A stretch of 38,846 nucleotides of DNA from Alsobacter soli. GTDB lineage: Bacteria > Pseudomonadota > Alphaproteobacteria > Rhizobiales > Beijerinckiaceae. Shown here one piece after another: positions 33,626 to 38,846 of the stretch. Each line of letters starts with the position of its first letter. Position 1 is the stretch's first letter. A model generated the notes under the pieces. The model had not been told where the DNA came from, ran no database searches, and worked only from the letters and a program-made list of their open reading frames with translations. The stretch spans positions 1 through 38,846 of the forward strand of contig CAMCXA010000020.1 in assembly GCA_945883115.1 (NCBI GenBank), in the 5' to 3' direction. A program made the translations under genes and the position numbers.

Positions 33626-34909
33626 TTAGATGGTGCGGTCTAGCCGTTGGAATGAATAGGATTTCATCAAGCTTTTAGGCAGATCGGTGCTCGCGGGCGC
33701 ACAGGACGCTTCGTGCCGTGCCTGCTGTTGGGCGTGGCCATGCGAGTTGCGTTCATTCGGGTTGCTGTTCTGCTGCCCGTCTCGCGAGAGGGAGAACTGC
33801 AGCGACGCGCTATTGGATGAAAACCCCGTCTGGTCGAGTGATCTCTTCAATGTTGAAGCATCTTGCACGAGCAAAGCGAGCGTTGCGGGATTATCGGTCA
33901 TAAATTGGGCGCTGATCGAAGAGTCGGCGGCAATATCGAGCTTGATCGAGATTTCACCGAGCGATTCTGGCGAAAGGACAATTTTAATCTCGCGCGCACC
34001 TTCGAGAACGCGCATGCCAATTTCTAGCGGAAGATCATTTAGTGTGGTGGGTCGGCTAGAGGCGGGCGCCATCTGGCCGGAATCGCTTGGTAAAGAGATG
34101 GCTTTTCGAAGTTCATCAATAGCTTGCTTTGCAGGGCCCGGATCAGATGATTTAGCGAGAATGTCCGAAAAGGACTCCGTGTCTGATTGAGTTGCACTGC
34201 CATTTTCTGAGCCCGCTTCATCGGATTCTGAGTCGGAGAGCGTCTCTCCATCTGTTTTCGTGTTACCTGCGATTGGCGCGAAAGCTTTGAAGGCCGTCAA
34301 AGTTACGGGTGACGTCGGTGCGAGTTCTTTTTTCTCGTTTGCATCGGCTTCTTGTTCATTCTCGGACTGAGCGATGGTGTTCTGGGCCGCTATAGCAACA
34401 GGCATAGCTGTTAGCAGGAGTTCCGGAACAGAGATTGCTGCGCCCTGAACATTCTGATCAGTATCGCTCGCAGTGCCTTCATCATCTGGCTTTTCGAGAT
34501 TTAAATCGGGGTTTTCCGAAATTTCGCTCTGGTCCGAGGTGGAGGGTTCGATGTCTGGTTGCGGCGTGGCGATAGCAGCATTCGCCTGCCCAGCAGGATT
34601 TTGACTGGTTGGCGGGTGCGGCTGTTCTTCTTGGCTGATTGATGCCTGATCCGCAGTTTCCGCATTCAAGCCAAAGGGCGAAGCGGGCACGCTTGCTAAG
34701 GCTTGTTCCGTTATCGCCGGAACACCAAGAACTGGGGATGTCGCTGTGGTGTCACTCAACTCACTTTTTGAGACCTGTTCAATCCCGCTAACCTGTTTGA
34801 GTTCGTCGAGAAAGGAGCCGGATGTTTCGGCACGATCGGGCATTGCTTGGGACTTGGAAAGCCCGCGGTCAATTGCTGCGATAGGCAAGGGCACGGTAGT
34901 AATCGTCAT
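33626..34909 (-). CDS. fliK: Flagellar hook-length control protein FliK
   Basis: Ruler protein that sets hook length and switches export specificity. It is about 427 residues. The N-terminal two thirds are low-complexity, acidic and rich in Ser, Pro, Gln and Ala, as expected of the ruler. The C-terminal domain (about 310-400) matches the Flg_hook family: LPLEIGMRVLEGAREIKIVL, SPESLGEISIKLDIAADSSI and AQFMTDNPATLALLVQDAST. Gln-, Asn- and His-rich residues follow, typical of FliK tails. I prefer the ATG at 34909 (MTITTVPLP), which has GGAT upstream; the frame is open to a GTG at 35020 with no ribosome site. It is the first gene of the fliK-flgD unit and divergent from mnmA. Confidence 0.82.
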   Translation of the reverse strand: MTITTVPLPIAAIDRGLSKSQAMPDRAETSGSFLDELKQVSGIEQVSKSELSDTTATSPVLGVPAITEQALASVPASPFGLNAETADQASISQEEQPHPPTSQNPAGQANAAIATPQPDIEPSTSDQSEISENPDLNLEKPDDEGTASDTDQNVQGAAISVPELLLTAMPVAIAAQNTIAQSENEQEADANEKKELAPTSPVTLTAFKAFAPIAGNTKTDGETLSDSESDEAGSENGSATQSDTESFSDILAKSSDPGPAKQAIDELRKAISLPSDSGQMAPASSRPTTLNDLPLEIGMRVLEGAREIKIVLSPESLGEISIKLDIAADSSISAQFMTDNPATLALLVQDASTLKRSLDQTGFSSNSASLQFSLSRDGQQNSNPNERNSHGHAQQQARHEASCAPASTDLPKSLMKSYSFQRLDRTI

Positions 34910-35150
34910 AGTTGCATCCAATTGTACGTCGGAAACACCTAAGCAAAGAGCGCGCCATGGAAGCCCCTTTAAAAAATCAATAGAATCAATGAGGGTTCGG
35001 CTGCCGACGGCAGAGTTCACGAAAATTCATGTCTGATTTTGCCGGACGGGTGGAAAATTTTGCCTATCGTCGACCTGTGAACAAGACTCGCATCATGTGC
35101 AAAAAATCGTTAGATAAGAGAACCAACGCTAACAAACGTGATTTGGACGC

Positions 35151-36332
35151 ATGAACAGTCTCGAACTTCCCGGCAGGCCTCAGGATAACAGGGTTGTCGT
35201 TGCCATGTCCGGCGGCGTCGATTCCTCCGTTGTTGCCGCGATGTTGGCGCGTGAGGGCTATGACGTGATCGGGCTTACGCTGCAGCTTTACGATCATGGT
35301 GCCGCCGTCCATCGGGCTGGTGCATGCTGCGCGGGGCAGGATATCCATGATGCACGTCGTGTCGCGGACAAGCTTGGCATCCCGCATTACGTGCTGGATT
35401 ATGAATCCAGGTTTCGCGAAGAGGTGATCGAGCGGTTTGTCGATAGCTATGTTGCGGGTGAAACACCGGTTCCTTGCATCGATTGCAACCGGAAAATCAA
35501 GTTTCGTGATCTTCTCGACACAGCCCGGGACCTTGGCGCTACCGCGCTGGCGACCGGACATTACGTGGCAAGTCGCTCGCTCGATGGCGGAAGGCGTGCT
35601 CTATTGCGTGGTGCCGATATCGACAAGGATCAAAGCTATTTTCTCTATGGGACGACGCCTGAACAGCTCTCCCTCCTCAGATTCCCGCTCGGGGATATGG
35701 ACAAAAGCGCGACGCGCGCAATTGCCCACGAATTGGGGCTCGAAGTTGCCGACAAAGCCGACAGTCAGGACATTTGTTTTGTGCCAAACGGTAAATATGC
35801 CGAATTGATCCAGAAACTCCGTCCCGAAGCCGCCGAACCGGGCGATGTCGTGCATCTTGATGGACGGGTGCTCGGGCGCCACGCCGGTGTTATCAATTTC
35901 ACGGTGGGGCAGCGGAAGGGGCTGGGCGTTGCAGCAGGCGAACCCCTCTATGTCATCAAGTTGGACCCCACCCGGGCGCAGGTGATCGTTGGGCCTCGGG
36001 AGGCACTGGCGACGCATCATGTCTATTTGCGGGACATCAATTGGCTGGGTGATACGCCGCTCGACGATCTGCCCGCCGCCGGCCTTGAAATTGCCGTTCG
36101 CGTGCGCTCGACGCGCCCGCCACAGGCCGCAATCCTGCGGAATGAGGGTGGCAATGTGTTTGTTGAACTGCCAAGCGGCGAGTTTGGCGTCTCGCCGGGA
36201 CAGGCATGCGTATTTTATGACGGCATAGAGCCGCGGGCGCGCGTTTTGGGTGGCGGAACTATCATCAAGCCAACACTCATCGTGAATGCGTCGTCGCAAA
36301 AGACGCACGAGAGCACCGGAATCTTCGTTTAA
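35151..36332 (+). CDS. mnmA: tRNA-specific 2-thiouridylase MnmA
   Basis: ATP-dependent enzyme that thiolates U34 of tRNAs for Lys, Glu and Gln. It is 393 residues. The PP-loop is [19 protein letters not shown] (about 15-33), with GLTLQLYD after it. The catalytic cysteines are probably Cys112 in [12 protein letters not shown] (Cys109 is nearby) and Cys209 in [13 protein letters not shown]. The C-terminal region ends with [14 protein letters not shown]. Start ATG at 35151; no strong ribosome site is seen, but the N-terminal extension before the PP-loop is of normal length. It is divergent from fliK and followed 151 bases later by tRNA-Met. Confidence 0.96.
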   Translation: MNSLELPGRPQDNRVVVAMSGGVDSSVVAAMLAREGYDVIGLTLQLYDHGAAVHRAGACCAGQDIHDARRVADKLGIPHYVLDYESRFREEVIERFVDSYVAGETPVPCIDCNRKIKFRDLLDTARDLGATALATGHYVASRSLDGGRRALLRGADIDKDQSYFLYGTTPEQLSLLRFPLGDMDKSATRAIAHELGLEVADKADSQDICFVPNGKYAELIQKLRPEAAEPGDVVHLDGRVLGRHAGVINFTVGQRKGLGVAAGEPLYVIKLDPTRAQVIVGPREALATHHVYLRDINWLGDTPLDDLPAAGLEIAVRVRSTRPPQAAILRNEGGNVFVELPSGEFGVSPGQACVFYDGIEPRARVLGGGTIIKPTLIVNASSQKTHESTGIFV

Positions 36333-36418
36333 CATCGTCCCGTGGCGTCATGAAGTGATGCTTTTCGGCGGGCTTGTGCACCTCTTTTAAAGAGCCGGAA
36401 GAAAAGTACGCGGTTTCC

Positions 36419-36448
36419 TTGACTTCGTTGTGCCCTGTGTCCTATACC
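36419..36448 (+). promoter_or_regulatory. Promoter of tRNA-Met
   Basis: TTGACT at 36419-36424, 18-base spacer, TATACC at 36443-36448, placing transcription start near 36455, about 30 bases before the mature tRNA. It matches the vegetative consensus at four to five of six bases in each box. Confidence 0.6.
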
Positions 36449-36483
36449 CACCTCGTTCTCGACGCGGCATGGCCCCGTCGTGG

Positions 36484-36560
36484 GGCGGAGTAGCTCAGCC
36501 GGCTAGAGCAGAGGAATCATAATCCTTGTGTCGGGGGTTCGAGTCCCTCCTCCGCTACCA
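36484..36560 (+). tRNA. tRNA-Met (anticodon CAT)
   Basis: A 77-base cloverleaf with encoded CCA. The acceptor is GGCGGAG (36484-36490) with CTCCGCT (36550-36556), first pair G-U, and discriminator A. The D-arm is GCTC/GAGC. The anticodon stem GAGGA/TCCTT has loop ATCATAA with CAT at 36518-36520. The T-stem is GGGGG/CCCTC with loop TTCGAGT. The body matches alphaproteobacterial elongator tRNA-Met more than tRNA-Ile2 with a modified CAT or the initiator (which lacks the first pair). The 3' half (from 36517) overlaps the end of the serine recombinase gene on the other strand, marking it as an integration target. Confidence 0.93.
36517..36560. other. Probable attachment site: tRNA 3' half shared with recombinase gene end
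   Basis: The tRNA 3' half, read on the minus strand, encodes the last 14 residues (VVAEEGLEPPTQGL) and the stop codon (complement of 36517-36519) of the recombinase. This places one border of an inserted element at the tRNA 3' end, with the tRNA sequence regenerated intact. The other border must be beyond 38846. Confidence 0.65.
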
Positions 36561-38130
36561 CCGATACAGCGGTTTTTTGCCCGTGTTGATCCAGAAACAC
36601 TAAAGCACTGATATCTCCCGTAATTTTCAAATTTACGCGGCCCTTTTCTGGAAGGGGATGAACTTCGATCGACTTAATCAGAGATCTAAATTGCTCCGTT
36701 GCCTGGGCCTTCAATTCAGGGTCTTTTGTGAGGTGATGTTGCAGATGCTCAATCCGGTTTCTGTAGGTTTCTAAAAAATTGATTTGAGGCAGCGGGATTT
36801 TGAGGTCCGAAAATTCTGTAGGTGTTTGCCTAGTTAAATCCGCCTTTTTGACTTCAAGCTCCTTTAGGCGGCCGGTTAATGACGGCATTGGGCCGGCAAC
36901 CGTTATTGAATCGACAATTCTATCAATTTGCTGCGTGACCGTTAAAAGTGATTTTTGATGTTTTTCGACATTGTTCGCGTCATTTGCTGACAATTGTTTA
37001 ATCGTGTCATGAAAGGAATTCTCAAATTCCTGAAGCAGGCCTGGTTCTAACAGATGTTCTTTGATGCCCGTCAGAACGGCATTTTCAACGCGCTCAACCG
37101 ATATTTTCTTGTTGTTGGAGCAAGTTCCCTTCTCCCGATGCGCGCTACAACTGATCCGTCCTTCGCCGATTATCGACATCGGGCCACCGCATTCACTACA
37201 ACGAATCAACCCTGAGAATAGACGCCGGGGATTTCGCCTTCTGTTAAGTGGCAGGGATTGTTTTCGGTCGAGTCGTTGGTGAACCAAATTCCATTCTTCG
37301 TCGTTGACAATTCTTAGTTCTGGAACTTCGGCAACAACCCAATCTTTTTGAGGATTGATGCGGGGAATACGTTTTCCTGTCCGTGGATCTTTCACAAACA
37401 TTTGACGATTGTAGAGAACCTTGCCAAGATAGGCTTCGTTCCAGAGGATGCCGTCGCGGCGCGCTCTGTTTCCATTGATTGTTGAAACATTCCATTGGCC
37501 ACCGCGAGGCGACCGCACGCCAGTATTATTGAGTGATTTTGCAATTGTTCTTACCGATATGCCGGATCCGTATTTGGTAAAAATCTCGCGAATGACATCT
37601 GCTTGTTCAAGATTGATTGTACGCAAGCCAGAGTCAGGCTTTCCATCTGCACCAAAGCGGCGAACAACATCATAGCCATAGGCCAAGCCACCCGGTGAAC
37701 GTTTTGCGATGGCACGTCCCCTCTGACCCCGTCGAATTTTTTGAGCGAGATCTTTCAGAAAGAGTGCGTTCATCGTACCTTTTAGCCCAATATGAAGCTC
37801 GTTTATTTCTCCTTCTGAGATCGTTTGAATTTTTGCCTGATAAAATGATACCTGTTTGAAAATACCTGCAATATGTTCTTGATCACGCGAAATACGATCG
37901 AGTGCTTCGGCAATTACAATATCAACTAATCCATCTTTGACTTGTTTTAAAAGAGCCTGAAGTCCCGGGCGATTATCCGTCGATCCGCTAATGGCGGCGT
38001 CGGAATATGAGCCCACTATGTGATAACCAAGACGTTCAGCAAGGCGTGAACATTCGCGGACTTGATCCTCGATTGATGCTTCGCGTTGCAGATCAGAGGA
38101 GTATCTAGCGTATATAACGGCGCGCATCAT
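36517..38130 (-). CDS. Large serine recombinase (integrase)
   Basis: A 537-residue site-specific recombinase. The resolvase domain (about 3-140) starts MRAVIYARYSSDLQREASIE, with probable nucleophile Ser11, and includes LDRISRDQEHIAGIFKQV. A recombinase domain follows (about 150-280: GGLAYGYDVVRRFGADGKPD, GVRSPRGGQWNVSTINGNRA, NEAYLGKVLYNRQ). A zinc ribbon has Cys311, Cys314, Cys328 and Cys337. A coiled coil (about 380-435) is typical of this class. The C-terminus is encoded within the tRNA-Met complement. The start ATG at 38130 overlaps the upstream gene's stop (ATGA). The DNA is visibly richer in A/T-ending codons than the chromosome to its left, consistent with transfer. It probably catalyses insertion and excision of the element. 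Confidence 0.93.
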   Translation of the reverse strand: MMRAVIYARYSSDLQREASIEDQVRECSRLAERLGYHIVGSYSDAAISGSTDNRPGLQALLKQVKDGLVDIVIAEALDRISRDQEHIAGIFKQVSFYQAKIQTISEGEINELHIGLKGTMNALFLKDLAQKIRRGQRGRAIAKRSPGGLAYGYDVVRRFGADGKPDSGLRTINLEQADVIREIFTKYGSGISVRTIAKSLNNTGVRSPRGGQWNVSTINGNRARRDGILWNEAYLGKVLYNRQMFVKDPRTGKRIPRINPQKDWVVAEVPELRIVNDEEWNLVHQRLDRKQSLPLNRRRNPRRLFSGLIRCSECGGPMSIIGEGRISCSAHREKGTCSNNKKISVERVENAVLTGIKEHLLEPGLLQEFENSFHDTIKQLSANDANNVEKHQKSLLTVTQQIDRIVDSITVAGPMPSLTGRLKELEVKKADLTRQTPTEFSDLKIPLPQINFLETYRNRIEHLQHHLTKDPELKAQATEQFRSLIKSIEVHPLPEKGRVNLKITGDISALVFLDQHGQKTAVSVVAEEGLEPPTQGL

Positions 38131-38846
38131 GCAGCCTCATCATCCAGAGAATCGAACGGGAGTGAAAATAGATCGGATTTTTCGTCTTGTTCAAGTCCTT
38201 CAATCTGCAGCGTATGGATATGATCGTTCAGGCGACTGAGCGCCATGAGCATTGAGGATTGTTCGTAATGGGCAATTGTCGTGTTGAGTGACGAATGACC
38301 TAAAACCCGAGCAGCCATCAGAATATGCTCCGGACTGTCGGTCGAGATCGCGCTGACGGCACAATCACGCAAAAGATGCGGATTGATGCGATGACCGAAA
38401 AGCTTCTCCGATAGCCGACAAATATTCCAGTAAAGTGCCTGTTGCGTCATCGCTTTGTGCCGCGTTGAGATCCATAGCGGACCCTGAAGATCATCGGATG
38501 TATCCGGATATTTTGCGAGCACCGGCCGGAACCGGGTGAGATAGGTTTCGAATAGGCCCAAGAATTCCGGGTCTGTAGGCAGATCGAACGACAATTCAGT
38601 GTGATCCTTGGTTTCGCTTGCTTCAAAACGGCAATGCCAGCCGAGTTCGTTCCGGGTAAGATGAACACCCAATGTTAGTTGAGCGAGATTTCGAAGCCGA
38701 ATGGGGCGCAATGCTAAAAAGCCGAGTGCCATCAGGTCACGATATGCGCAAGCCTGAAGGAGTGTAGGGACCATATCGGCGTATTGAGAGATGGAATGAA
38801 GCTCGACTACCACGCTTCGCCAGATTGTCTGAGGGTGAAGGATTCT
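38127..38846 (-). CDS. Tyrosine recombinase-like protein, C-terminal part (5' end outside window)
   Basis: The frame is open to the right edge without a stop, so the gene continues beyond it; a GTG at 38813 is an internal candidate only. Visible are the catalytic parts of a phage-integrase-type domain, numbered from that GTG: an Arg in LALRPIRLRNLAQL (about 36-39), HLLRD (His146, Arg149), LGHSSLNTTIAHYE (His173, nucleophile Tyr183). The basic/Lys position cannot be placed with certainty. It overlaps the serine recombinase start as ATGA, so the two are made from one message. The N-terminal DNA-binding domain should lie outside. A tyrosine and a serine recombinase in one coupled unit is unusual. 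Confidence 0.82.
   Translation of the reverse strand, partial: RILHPQTIWRSVVVELHSISQYADMVPTLLQACAYRDLMALGFLALRPIRLRNLAQLTLGVHLTRNELGWHCRFEASETKDHTELSFDLPTDPEFLGLFETYLTRFRPVLAKYPDTSDDLQGPLWISTRHKAMTQQALYWNICRLSEKLFGHRINPHLLRDCAVSAISTDSPEHILMAARVLGHSSLNTTIAHYEQSSMLMALSRLNDHIHTLQIEGLEQDEKSDLFSLPFDSLDDEAA

Noticed and set aside
36484-36560. tRNA-Ile2 or initiator tRNA-Met instead of elongator tRNA-Met
   Set aside because: The first acceptor pair is present (G-U), unlike the initiator, and the body resembles elongator tRNA-Met; Ile2 cannot be fully excluded without identity-element analysis.
1-38846. CRISPR arrays, insertion sequences, rRNA genes
   Set aside because: No regularly spaced repeats, transposase frames or rRNA-like stretches were seen on reading either strand.

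Overview
The window reads as chromosomal DNA of an alphaproteobacterium, most likely Hyphomicrobiales (Rhizobiales). The support is the block lnt - XRE regulator - metK - trmB, the cell-cycle set chpT, ctrA and sciP (DUF1153), the cysG - DUF934 - cysI - DUF2849 sulfur block, and rhizobial-type flagellar proteins. These assignments come from recognising protein motifs by eye; no database search was run.

Layout. 1-3622: housekeeping genes (lnt 3' part, XRE regulator, metK, trmB). 3631-4737: a DUF2336 gene on the minus strand. 4994-15330: a tightly packed plus-strand operon with a complete sugar/polyol ABC importer (two permeases, binding protein, ATPase), an FGGY kinase, an AraM-type glycerol-1-phosphate dehydrogenase homologue, a HAD phosphatase, a GpsA-like dehydrogenase and a SorC/EryD-type regulator. 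It is followed by a DUF4432 mutarotase-like gene and a convergent ribokinase (to 17517). Together these look like an uptake and catabolic unit for a small polyol or sugar whose identity the sequence does not reveal. 17638-19212: a tyrosine-phosphatase-like gene and a 2OG-Fe(II) oxygenase-like gene. 19181-23481: a minus-strand siroheme/sulfite-reduction operon headed by a 2Fe-2S ferredoxin. 23626-24156: the C-terminal remnant of a metZ-like sulfhydrylase.

24172-35000: cell-cycle and flagellar genes. ChpT, CtrA and SciP appear intact, and the chpT and ctrA/fliI intergenic regions carry dense GANTC clusters, the CcrM methylation target. fliI, fliJ, flgD and fliK also look intact. The gene at 29767-32384 does not: it starts as fliF, has an apparent 1-base frameshift near 31621, and then runs in frame from the FliF C-terminal half into the cytosolic domain of FlhA. 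It lacks the FliF FliG-binding tail and the whole FlhA membrane export gate. This fusion is the most unusual object in the window. It is either decay of motility in this lineage, an assembly join, or a real chimera.

35151-38846: mnmA, a tRNA-Met(CAT) with its own promoter, then the edge of an integrated element. A large serine recombinase on the opposite strand ends inside the tRNA gene, so its last 14 residues are encoded by the complement of the tRNA 3' half. It is translationally coupled (ATGA) to an upstream tyrosine-recombinase-like gene that runs off the window.
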